From CAZWFW01 sp964633445 (lineage in GTDB: Archaea; Undinarchaeota; CAZWFW01), in assembly GCA_964633445.1 (NCBI GenBank), contig CAZWFW010000048.1:1-7233 (forward strand): DNA of 7,233 nucleotides, read 5' to 3'. The translations under genes were made by a program, and so were the position numbers. Position 1 is the first letter of the stretch; every line of letters starts with the position of its first letter. This document shows, in pieces, positions 1 to 5,626 of the stretch. The notes below the pieces were generated by a model. The model had not been told where the DNA came from and made no database searches. It was given only the letters and a program-made list of their open reading frames with translations.

Positions 1-30
1 AAAAGATTTTTAGAAAATTTAAAATCTTTT
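1..30. repeat. Perfect 10-bp inverted repeat (hairpin)
   Basis: AAAAGATTTT at 1-10 is followed after a 10-base spacer by its exact reverse complement AAAATCTTTT at 21-30. A transcript from either strand could fold a 10-bp, A/U-rich stem that ends in a U-run, so it may be a terminator for something just left of the window. In an AT-rich genome such a stem can also arise by chance, and the short minus-strand frame starting at 41 would read straight through it. Confidence 0.4.
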
Positions 31-246
31 AACAGCTTCATCGCCCTTTCAAAACTTACTTACAGTTTAAGGCATTAATTGAAAAATAATGGAAATGCAA
101 AATACGTTTAAAAGGAGTTGTATTTGGTAAACTATATCAAATAAATCCACAACTTATGAGTAAAGAAGCTGTAAGTAAATCGTATCCCAAGGTAAAATAT
201 TTATAAAATTGTTTGCAAACGCTAATTAATTAATTTCCCTTATCAT
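31..246. other. Gene-poor intergenic stretch with coding-like scrap
   Basis: No convincing gene lies here. On the plus strand one frame is open from 90 to 206 (38 codons with the stop, no ATG near its beginning) and reads like protein: it contains GVVFGKLYQINPQLMSKEAV. The same frame is closed by a stop at 87-89, with a further open stretch before it. This could be a remnant of a lost gene or chance; I recognise no family. There are small palindromes at 211-220 (GTTTGCAAAC) and 224-235 (AATTAATTAATT). Read on the minus strand, the T-tracts between about 195 and 212 could end the hydrogenase-kinase transcript. Confidence 0.3.
56..178. repeat. Separated inverted repeat, 12 of 13 matched
   Basis: TTACTTACAGTTT at 56-68 pairs with AAGCTGTAAGTAA at 166-178; 10 of the matches are contiguous (56-65 with 169-178), and the one mismatch is a G-T wobble. 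A second pair, ACAGCTTC at 32-39 and GAAGCTGT at 165-172, overlaps the same right arm. The arms flank most of the coding-like scrap at 90-206. They could be worn ends of a small element or a large stem-loop, but I see no target-site duplication, and chance is possible at this base composition. Confidence 0.25.
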
Positions 247-1080
247 CTACTCTAAACTAAATTTTAAGTTTCTAAATCTATCCTTACTTACGCTAATATC
301 TGTGCCTAAAGTTTCCACGCATAGCTTTGCTAAGTAGGTTGCAAATTCAGCTGCCTTCTCGATATCTTCCTTTCTTAAAAATATATAAAGGAAGCCTGCA
401 GCATAAGCATCTCCAGCCCCTGTTACATCTATAACATTTGTCTGCATTGCAGGTATATATAACTCCTCATCCTCCCTAACAACAACACTTCCTTGATCTC
501 CAAGAGTTAAAACAAAAAAACTAAAGAAGTTTTGCAGTACTTCCTTTATTTTTTCAACATTTGTTTCCTTTGTGATTTTGCTAGCCTCCTCCCTATTCAA
601 AAAAAGCAAATCTATTTTCTTAGCATATTTGAAAATTTCTTTGCATATAGATGCACCAGGATTTAAACTTAAAAATTCAAACCTATCAGCAACTTTTGCG
701 AGCATTTCATCACATATTCTAGTTAAATGAAGAATATCATAGCTATCTGGAATTTCCTGAGAATTGAAAAATCTATTTGCGCCCTTAATTCTTCTTATTT
801 CACTTTCACCATTATCTTTAACAAGAATTATTGCTTTGCCACTTTTCTCATTAAATTTCCTGATCTCATCAACTATTCCCCTCTTCCTGATCTCATTTAA
901 CAGGAAATTTCCTGCGTAGTCCTTTCCAATACACGCAAACAGTGCTATATCAGAAAAGTTAGAATAGAACTTTGCAAAATTTAAGGCTGAACCTCCTGCG
1001 CATACGCAAACCCTCCTTTCAGACAACTTCAATAGAATGTCTAGATTTGCATTACCTGCTGCTAAAATTCTTTTCTTCAT
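247..1080 (-). CDS. PfkB-family carbohydrate/nucleoside kinase
   Basis: Cytoplasmic ribokinase-fold kinase, 277 residues, which would transfer the gamma phosphate of a nucleotide to a sugar or nucleoside hydroxyl. The N-terminal strand and GNANLD (9-14) lead into the substrate-binding double glycine AGGSALNFA (28-36). An NxxE motif (N162-R-E-E165) fits the Mg-phosphate site. The second PfkB signature DVTGAGDAYAAGFL (218-231) supplies the anion hole and the catalytic base D224. LTLGDQGSVV (191-200) is the usual strand before the nucleotide loop. The length is a little below the ~300 residues usual for the family, but no core motif is missing. The ATG at 1080 lies 29 bases inside the ferredoxin gene; no later Met keeps the first strand, so I keep this start. 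It is last in the hydrogenase operon. The substrate cannot be told from sequence: ribokinase, fructokinase or nucleoside kinase are all possible. Confidence 0.88.
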   Translation of the reverse strand: MKKRILAAGNANLDILLKLSERRVCVCAGGSALNFAKFYSNFSDIALFACIGKDYAGNFLLNEIRKRGIVDEIRKFNEKSGKAIILVKDNGESEIRRIKGANRFFNSQEIPDSYDILHLTRICDEMLAKVADRFEFLSLNPGASICKEIFKYAKKIDLLFLNREEASKITKETNVEKIKEVLQNFFSFFVLTLGDQGSVVVREDEELYIPAMQTNVIDVTGAGDAYAAGFLYIFLRKEDIEKAAEFATYLAKLCVETLGTDISVSKDRFRNLKFSLE

Positions 1081-1381
1081 TGGTTTTTATTATTTCAAAT
1101 CTTTTTGTAAGCTTAATTGCCCCCTTTGGACATATATCCTGACAATATCCACAAAAGATGCATCTTCCAATATTTATTGTAATCCTCCTTTTCACTCTAT
1201 CAACCTTTATAGCATCAGTTGGGCAAACTCTTTCGCAAAGCCCGCATGCTATACACTTATCTCTATCGTAACTATGGAGTCCTCTAAAACCTTCAGGCAC
1301 ATCCACCGCTTCTCTAGGATAATTTCTAGTGAAAGGCTTCTTTGCAAGATTCGCTAAACACTCCTTAATTATGCGAATCAT
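1052..1381 (-). CDS. Group 4 hydrogenase ferredoxin subunit (EchF/MbhN-like, 2x[4Fe-4S])
   Basis: Polyferredoxin arm of a membrane-bound [NiFe] hydrogenase, 109 residues, in the same family as complex I NuoI. It would pass electrons from soluble ferredoxin toward the small subunit on the cytoplasmic face. Two classical motifs are intact: CIACGLCERVCP with C43, C46, C49 and C53, and CIFCGYCQDICP with C74, C77, C80 and C84. The lead-in around residues 20-37 (NYPREAVDVPEGFRGLHS) resembles the conserved Tyr-Pro...Pro-x-x-x-Arg-Gly-x-His segment of EchF/MbhN/NuoI. The start codon shares ATGA with the stop of the membrane subunit, so the two are probably translationally coupled. The tail (about residues 95-109) is charged and overlaps the kinase start. 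The small size suits an Ech/Mbh subunit better than the longer NuoI proteins. A free-standing ferredoxin is unlikely given the N-terminal segment and the neighbours. Confidence 0.9.
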   Translation of the reverse strand: MIRIIKECLANLAKKPFTRNYPREAVDVPEGFRGLHSYDRDKCIACGLCERVCPTDAIKVDRVKRRITINIGRCIFCGYCQDICPKGAIKLTKRFEIIKTNEEKNFSSR

Positions 1382-2220
1382 GGCATGCTAGCTCTTATGA
1401 CATCTATCATTGCTAGGGGTATGGCTATAAAGATAAAAAATTTGAGTGCTTGATCTATTCTTAGTCTAGCAGTTATTGTTCTAATAATTGTTACTACAAA
1501 ACTCAGAAAAAATATTTCAGAAATATAAATTAGCATGCTGTCAGGTCTTCCTAAAAAAAAGGTTACGAATACTGATATCAGAACAGGAATCTTAAGATTA
1601 GAGAAAATTCTAGCGAAACCTAGCAGAATTCCAGAAAGTTCAGTTGCATAGCCAGCAACAATTTCCGTTTCTGCTTCAGGAATATCAAACGGTGTCCTTG
1701 AGCTCTTGCCGAGTATAGAGAGTAAAAAAGCTAGACCAGAAAAAGGCAATGCTAGGATAAATACCCCCGGCTGTATATAAAGCGAGCTTTGTTTTACTGC
1801 AACTGCTATTAATGAAAGTATTATCGGAATTTCGCAGGAAACTACTAGAAGTATTTCTCTAATTGCTCCAATAGACATAAAGGGAGATATTACCGAGAAC
1901 CCCATAATTATGGTAAACGCTGCAGAAAGAAGCAGAAAATACACTAAAATAATAATGTTTACGGATTCTTGTGTCAGAACAATTGTAAAAATTAGTAATA
2001 ATGCTGCTATAGCAAAAATTGGGCTAAGAAGAAGTAGGTTCTTATTTGACCACCTAGGTATTATAATCTCTTTTTTTATCAATTTAGCAAAATCAAAGAA
2101 AGGTTGAAAAATGCTAGGGCCCCTTCTATTTTGCATTCTTGCATGGATCTTTCTGTCTATTCCTTCATAAAGCATTGCCAACGCAAATGCTATTAAGCCC
2201 AATATTATCTGTCCAAACAT
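1378..2220 (-). CDS. Group 4 hydrogenase NuoH-like membrane subunit (EchB/MbhM-like)
   Basis: Integral membrane protein with about eight hydrophobic helices, homologous to complex I subunit NuoH/ND1. It anchors the hydrogenase arm and links redox chemistry to ion translocation. Residues are numbered from an upstream in-frame ATG at 2229. The first cytoplasmic loop carries ARMQNRRGPSIFQPFFDFAK (30-49) followed by LIKKE, the conserved Arg-rich loop with D46 and E54. The family signature SRTPFDIPEAETEIVAGYAT (177-196) has its acidic cluster intact (D182, E185, E187, E189) and is followed by E197. RLRIDQALKF (255-264) is the usual C-terminal loop. Two starts are possible: MHIMFGQ at 2229 or MFGQ at 2220. 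I prefer 2220 because helix 1 begins there, but neither has a Shine-Dalgarno sequence. The gene overlaps the large-subunit gene by 16 or 25 bases and the ferredoxin gene by 4. FpoH or NuoH are alternatives, made unlikely by the intact NiFe ligands next door. Confidence 0.9.
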   Translation of the reverse strand: MFGQIILGLIAFALAMLYEGIDRKIHARMQNRRGPSIFQPFFDFAKLIKKEIIIPRWSNKNLLLLSPIFAIAALLLIFTIVLTQESVNIIILVYFLLLSAAFTIIMGFSVISPFMSIGAIREILLVVSCEIPIILSLIAVAVKQSSLYIQPGVFILALPFSGLAFLLSILGKSSRTPFDIPEAETEIVAGYATELSGILLGFARIFSNLKIPVLISVFVTFFLGRPDSMLIYISEIFFLSFVVTIIRTITARLRIDQALKFFIFIAIPLAMIDVIRASMP

Positions 2221-3281
2221 GATATGCATGGATCTATACTTGAAATTATTACTGGCACATCCGCAATATTAGCATCTTGAAGCATAACTTCCAAGCTTGC
2301 AATGTTTGCATATGTTGGGGTTCTTATTCTCATTCTATAAGGCTTAAGTCCTCCCTTTGAAAACAAATAGTAGAAAAGTTCACCTCTTGGAGCCTCAACA
2401 CAAGCCATAAATTCTCCCTCATTTAACTTCCACGGAAACCTGGTTTTTATATTTCCATCAGGCATATTTTTTATTGCTTGCTTTATTATTTCTATTGATT
2501 CCAGAATTTCATATAATCTTGCTAAAAGTCTAGCCTTTACGTCACCCTCATCAAAAACTACAATGTCAAAATCAATGCTCCCATAAAATGCGTATGGTAT
2601 ATCCTTTCTAACATCTATTTCCAAGCTAGAAGCCCTAGCAACAGGACCTACACAGCAATATTTTCTTGCTTCAGATTTTGAAAGCAATCCTATACCCTCT
2701 GTTCTTAATTTTATTAACTTATCTCCTTCACATTCCCTTATATACTCCCTTACTTTATTTTCAATTTTATCTAAACAGTTAAGCGTTATTTTAGAAATTT
2801 TCTCATCAATATCTCTTCTAACACCCCCAATGGTGCTCATAGAATAATTTATTCTATTTCCACTAATGGTCTCAAGAGCGTCCAGCACATACTCTCTAAT
2901 TTTCCAGAAGAACATGAAAAGAGTCTTAAAACCTATTATATGCATTAACTCTCCAGCAAACAATAAGTGGCTATGTATTCTCTCTAGTTCAGCAACAATA
3001 GTTCTTATGCATTTTGCTCTATTACTAATTTCCAAATTCAAGCAATTTTCAAAAATCTGAGAGCAACAAATTGTATGCGCACCACTACAAATACCGCAAA
3101 TTCTTTCTGCTAGAGGAATGGTTTTATAAAAGTTCATATTTTCAAATAATTTCTCAATACCTCTATGAGCATAACCAAGTCTTATCTCTACCCCCTTAAC
3201 CCTTTCCCCCTCAGTATCAACTTTCACGCTAAATGGTTCAAGTAATGCTGGATGTTGGGGGCCTATAGGAAATACTGTCAT
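2205..3281 (-). CDS. Group 4 membrane-bound [NiFe] hydrogenase large subunit (EchE/MbhL-like)
   Basis: Catalytic subunit, 358 residues, carrying the NiFe centre that makes or oxidises H2 on the cytoplasmic side of the membrane. The N-terminus PIGPQHPALLEPFSVKVD (5-22) is typical of EchE/MbhL/NuoD. Both nickel-binding cysteine pairs are present: ERICGICSGAH (59-69; C62, C65) and SIDPCISC (348-355; C352, C355). ACVEAPRGE (293-301) and RTPTYANI (320-327) are further family blocks. Intact cysteines argue against FpoD/NuoD, which lost them, and against the sulfur-reducing MBX/MBS branch, where the site is altered. The protein ends three residues after the last cysteine (L-D-R), so it has no C-terminal extension for a maturation protease to remove. 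The ATG at 3281 has no Shine-Dalgarno sequence but a TATA-like box about 30 bases upstream. It is first in the operon, with no small-subunit gene ahead of it. Confidence 0.93.
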   Translation of the reverse strand: MTVFPIGPQHPALLEPFSVKVDTEGERVKGVEIRLGYAHRGIEKLFENMNFYKTIPLAERICGICSGAHTICCSQIFENCLNLEISNRAKCIRTIVAELERIHSHLLFAGELMHIIGFKTLFMFFWKIREYVLDALETISGNRINYSMSTIGGVRRDIDEKISKITLNCLDKIENKVREYIRECEGDKLIKLRTEGIGLLSKSEARKYCCVGPVARASSLEIDVRKDIPYAFYGSIDFDIVVFDEGDVKARLLARLYEILESIEIIKQAIKNMPDGNIKTRFPWKLNEGEFMACVEAPRGELFYYLFSKGGLKPYRMRIRTPTYANIASLEVMLQDANIADVPVIISSIDPCISCLDR

Positions 3282-3316
3282 TAAATAATTTCAAGATGAA
3301 CATGCAAATAATTTTT
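3281..3316. promoter_or_regulatory. Compact divergent promoter region, hydrogenase / HD gene
   Basis: Only about 35 bp separate the large-subunit ATG (3281, minus) from the preferred HD-gene ATG (3317, plus). On the plus strand TTAAATAATT at 3281-3290 lies 27-36 bases before 3317, the right place for an archaeal TATA box driving a leaderless or nearly leaderless message. On the minus strand AAAAATTATTT (3306-3316) lies about 25-35 bases before the hydrogenase ATG. Each proposed TATA box sits at or near the other gene's start, so the two promoters would compete for space. This is inferred from position and composition alone. Confidence 0.45.
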
Positions 3317-4498
3317 ATGAAAATAATAAGGGACTGCATTCACGGAAATATCATTCTAAGCGATTTCGAAGTAAGAATAATTGATACTCCCGAGTTCCAA
3401 AGATTGAGAAGAATAAAGCAGTTAGGTTTCGCATATTTGGTGTATCCCTCAGCTATGCATACTAGATTTGAGCACTCACTAGGGGTCTTGCAAACAGCCA
3501 CAAAAATTGGCATGCAGGTTGATTTGCATAAGGAGGATTTAGAATTAATAAGAGTTTCTGCATTGCTTCATGATATTGCGCATGGACCTTTCTCCCACGT
3601 TTCTGATGATATATTTGAAAAACATCTAGGATTTGGTCATGAAAGGTTGCTTAAACTTGTTTTAGAGGATTCCGAGCTTGGAGATGTTCTGAGCGAAGCT
3701 TTTAGCAAAAATGAGGTGTTTGAAGTTTTGCATGGTCAAAAGCCTCCATTAAGTTACATAATTGCTGGGGATGTGGATGCTGATAGAATGGACTTTCTCG
3801 TCAGAGACTCCCATTACACAGGAGTGGCATACGGAATAATAGACCTTGAGAGATTGATTTGCACACTGAGAATAGTTAACGAGAAGCTTGTAAGTGAGGA
3901 CATTAGCGCAGTAGAAGCTATGCTTGTGGCAAGATTCATGATGTATCCCAGCGTTTATGGACACCACGTTTCAAGAATTGCCACGTGTATGTTTAGAAAG
4001 GCTATAGACAGAATAATAAACGAAGGTATAATTAAGCCAGAGGATCTGCTAAAGCTAGATGATAATACCATATTCACTTACTTAACTAAAGACAGATTCT
4101 CAAATGAAATAGCCAAAAGACTACTCGAGAGAAAATTGTTCAAAAGAGCTTTTTATCATGGAAAAGATTTGTTTCATGAGCAATGCTTAAAGAAATTTTG
4201 TGAAAAAAGAAACGATTATAGATTTCTAAGTAAAATTGAAAAGGAAATAGCAGAGGAGGCTAATGTTCCAGAAGATTATGTGATACTAGATATACCTGGC
4301 CCTTTTTATCTCGAGGAAAGCAAATTCCCGATTTTATACAACAACAGGCTTAAAAAGATTTGTGAAGTTTCAAAACTTGTAAAAATTTTAATAGACGCTC
4401 AGTGGGACCACTGGAAGATTGGTGTTTACACTATTAAAGAATATGTTGAAGATGTCAGAAAAGTAAGCGAAAATATTTTGTTTAACTTACTTACTTAA
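3317..4498 (+). CDS. HD-domain phosphohydrolase (SAMHD1/dGTPase-like family)
   Basis: Soluble metal-dependent phosphohydrolase of 393 residues, of the family that includes SAMHD1 and archaeal/bacterial dNTP triphosphohydrolase-like proteins. KIIRDCIHGNI (2-12) is the usual N-terminal motif. The HD metal ligands are all visible: H53 in TRFEHSLG, H85-D86 in LLHDIAHGPFSH (with H89), and D156 in DVDADRMDFLVRDS, the last matching the D-x-D-x-x-D-Y/F-x-x-R-D block of SAMHD1. The remaining ~220 residues are a helical C-terminal region I cannot assign. The frame is also open from an ATG at 3296, but the added MNMQIIF is not family-like and lies where a promoter would sit, so 3317 is the better start. 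It is transcribed away from the hydrogenase operon and runs tail to tail into S27ae. dNTP hydrolysis is likely but unproven; related HD proteins act on other phosphoesters. Confidence 0.88.
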   Translation: MKIIRDCIHGNIILSDFEVRIIDTPEFQRLRRIKQLGFAYLVYPSAMHTRFEHSLGVLQTATKIGMQVDLHKEDLELIRVSALLHDIAHGPFSHVSDDIFEKHLGFGHERLLKLVLEDSELGDVLSEAFSKNEVFEVLHGQKPPLSYIIAGDVDADRMDFLVRDSHYTGVAYGIIDLERLICTLRIVNEKLVSEDISAVEAMLVARFMMYPSVYGHHVSRIATCMFRKAIDRIINEGIIKPEDLLKLDDNTIFTYLTKDRFSNEIAKRLLERKLFKRAFYHGKDLFHEQCLKKFCEKRNDYRFLSKIEKEIAEEANVPEDYVILDIPGPFYLEESKFPILYNNRLKKICEVSKLVKILIDAQWDHWKIGVYTIKEYVEDVRKVSENILFNLLT

Positions 4499-4502
4499 AT
4501 AG

Positions 4503-4670
4503 CTACTTTTTCTCAGTTTCTTTCTTCATAATAGTATAACCGCATTTGCCGCATGAATATCTACCTTTGTGATTCGCCATAAAAATGCCAGCACCACACC
4601 TCGGGCAAAACATGCTTTTCCTTTTAATTTTGCTTCCTTCAATTATATATAGCTTATGTCTCCTTAACAT
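4503..4670 (-). CDS. rps27ae: 30S ribosomal protein S27ae
   Basis: Small zinc-ribbon protein of the archaeal/eukaryotic small ribosomal subunit, 55 residues. The C4 zinc ribbon is intact: FCPRCGAGIFMANHKGRYSC then GKCGY, with cysteines 22, 25, 40 and 43 and the conserved HK between the knuckles. The N-terminal part, HKLYIIEGSKIKRK (5-18), is the usual S27ae lead-in, and the tail is basic. The frame can be extended to a TTG at 4703, adding 11 residues, but the ATG at 4670 gives a typical archaeal length and a normal N-terminus. It overlaps the S24e stop by 17 bases, so the pair should be one transcript with coupled translation. Its stop lies 4 bp from the stop of the convergent HD gene. One small deviation: the loop reads CGAG where most family members have CGPG. 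Confidence 0.93.
   Translation of the reverse strand: MLRRHKLYIIEGSKIKRKSMFCPRCGAGIFMANHKGRYSCGKCGYTIMKKETEKK
4505..4526 (+). terminator. T-rich tract after HD gene
   Basis: Directly after the HD-gene stop the plus strand has TTTTT at 4507-4511, then TTT and TTT runs to about 4524. Archaeal RNA polymerase terminates at oligo-T stretches without needing a hairpin, so this is a plausible terminator. It lies inside the convergent S27ae coding region, where the same bases encode the Lys-rich C-terminus, so the T content may simply reflect that protein. Confidence 0.35.
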
Positions 4671-4938
4671 TTTTAATACAAAGCTTTCTTTGGATTTTCT
4701 CAAGTTTTTTTAAAACTTCCAGAGAACTATAAATCTTCACATAAACAATTGATTCTTTCTTACCAAACTCCTGTTTTATTTTATCAACAACAACCATTTC
4801 AGGATTAACATCAAAATTTGCAACAACTAAGTTTTTAACATCCTCCCTTTTTGGCGTTGATTCTGAAAATACCCTGAGATAAATTTCCCTTCTATCTAGT
4901 AACTTATTTTCCCTATCACTTATTATTTCAAACCTCAT
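4654..4938 (-). CDS. rps24e: 30S ribosomal protein S24e
   Basis: Protein of the archaeal/eukaryotic small ribosomal subunit, 94 residues. It begins MRFEIISDRENKLLDRREIY, matching the family pattern of a beta strand followed by E-N-x-L-L-x-R-R-E. TPKREDVKNLVVANF (28-42) and the strand VVVDKIKQEFGKKES (48-62) fit the alpha-beta core. The C-terminus is basic and helical. An in-frame ATG at 4947 would add MII and a longer reading frame reaches 4998, but the latter runs across the TATA box and has no family similarity. A TATA box at 4963-4972 lies 25-34 bases upstream of 4938, which suggests a leaderless message. S24e followed by S27ae is a conserved archaeal pair; the partners often found with it (Spt4/RpoE'', Kae1-Bud32) are not here. 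Confidence 0.92.
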   Translation of the reverse strand: MRFEIISDRENKLLDRREIYLRVFSESTPKREDVKNLVVANFDVNPEMVVVDKIKQEFGKKESIVYVKIYSSLEVLKKLEKIQRKLCIKNVKET

Positions 4939-4962
4939 AATAATCATATGAAAATGTTTAGT

Positions 4963-4972
4963 TTTATATAAA
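4963..4972. promoter_or_regulatory. Palindromic TATA box upstream of rps24e
   Basis: TTTATATAAA at 4963-4972 is a perfect palindrome and a textbook archaeal TATA element. On the minus strand it sits 25-34 bases ahead of the S24e ATG at 4938, so transcription would begin at or just before the start codon. On the plus strand it abuts the pcm ATG at 4973, and transcription from it would start inside pcm, so it probably serves only rps24e. A pcm promoter should lie around 4920-4948, where the sequence is AT-rich but no box stands out. Confidence 0.65.
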
Positions 4973-5626
4973 ATGTTTAGGTGGGAGGAAGAGCACAAAA
5001 AACTTATTGAGGAGTTACTCGATGAAGGTCTTCTGAGAGATAAAAGAATTAGGAGAGCATTTGAGGAACTGCCAAGACATATGTTTGTTCCAGAAAGTGT
5101 TAAGCGCTATGCATTTGAAAACAGGCCATTGCCGATAGGATGCGGACAAACAATTTCCCAACCTTCAATCGTCGCAAAAATGACAGAATTGCTAGATCCT
5201 AAGCCTGGAGATAAGGTGCTTGAAATAGGCACTGGTTCGGGATGGCAGGCTGCTATACTTGCAAGAGTTGTTTACCCTGGCAAGGTTTACACTGTTGAGA
5301 GAATAAGTGAGCTTGCCGAATTTGCAAAAAAGAATCTTGAGACAGCAAATATAAAAAATGTTGAGGTTATTGTTGGAGACGGAACTTTGGGTTATAAGAA
5401 GGAGGCTCCCTATGATAAAATAATTGTTACTGCTGCTGCACCAGAAATTCCCGCACCACTAATAGAACAACTAAAAATTAATGGCAGGATGGTTATTCCT
5501 GTAGGTTCAGCATATATGCAGGAGTTACTATTAATTATTAAGAAGGATAGTAACGATTTTGATGTATATAGGCACGGTGCTTGTGTATTTGTCAAACTAA
5601 TTGGGACATATGGTTGGAAGAGATAG
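4973..5626 (+). CDS. pcm: Protein-L-isoaspartate O-methyltransferase
   Basis: Cytoplasmic repair enzyme of 217 residues that methylates L-isoaspartyl groups in aged proteins using S-adenosylmethionine, starting their return to normal aspartate. RHMFVP (35-40) and GCGQTISQP (56-64) form the substrate-side motif. The SAM-binding motif I is VLEIGTGSGWQAAILA (82-97), with the acidic end of strand 2 at VER (108-110) and GDGTLGY at 135-141. YDKIIVTAAAPEIP (147-160) and PVGS (176-179) follow. The C-terminus FVKLIGTYGW matches the family ending V-x-L-x-G-x-x-G-W. The length is normal and the ATG gives the usual ~35 residues before MFVP; no Shine-Dalgarno sequence precedes it. It diverges from rps24e and overlaps the dipeptidase gene by 17 bases, forming a two-gene protein-maintenance operon. 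Confidence 0.96.
   Translation: MFRWEEEHKKLIEELLDEGLLRDKRIRRAFEELPRHMFVPESVKRYAFENRPLPIGCGQTISQPSIVAKMTELLDPKPGDKVLEIGTGSGWQAAILARVVYPGKVYTVERISELAEFAKKNLETANIKNVEVIVGDGTLGYKKEAPYDKIIVTAAAPEIPAPLIEQLKINGRMVIPVGSAYMQELLLIIKKDSNDFDVYRHGACVFVKLIGTYGWKR

Noticed and set aside
1..41. Minus-strand frame from ATG at 41 (MKLLKDFKFSKNL) running off the left edge
   Set aside because: Only 13 codons are visible, no family can be recognised, and it coincides with a perfect inverted repeat. It could be the start of a gene beyond the window but cannot be supported here.
1037..1357. 106-codon plus-strand open frame
   Set aside because: It lies opposite the ferredoxin subunit gene, has no family-like motifs, and is the antisense shadow of a gene with two intact 4Fe-4S motifs.
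2205..3281. Possibility that the large subunit is FpoD/NuoD or the sulfur-reducing MBX/MBS subunit
   Set aside because: Both nickel-binding CxxC pairs are intact, whereas those relatives have lost or altered them.
3296..3316. Earlier start for the HD protein (MNMQIIF extension)
   Set aside because: The family N-terminus is MKIIRDxIHG, which begins at 3317, and the extension lies in the likely promoter.
54..4494. CTTACTTAC repeated at 55-63, 283-291 and 4486-4494
   Set aside because: Two of the three copies lie in coding sequence with no regular spacing or flanking similarity; nine AT-rich bases recurring three times fits chance.
4939..4998. Longer S24e start at 4998 with 20 extra residues
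   Set aside because: The extension crosses the TATA box and the pcm start and does not look like S24e; the ATG at 4938 gives the family N-terminus.
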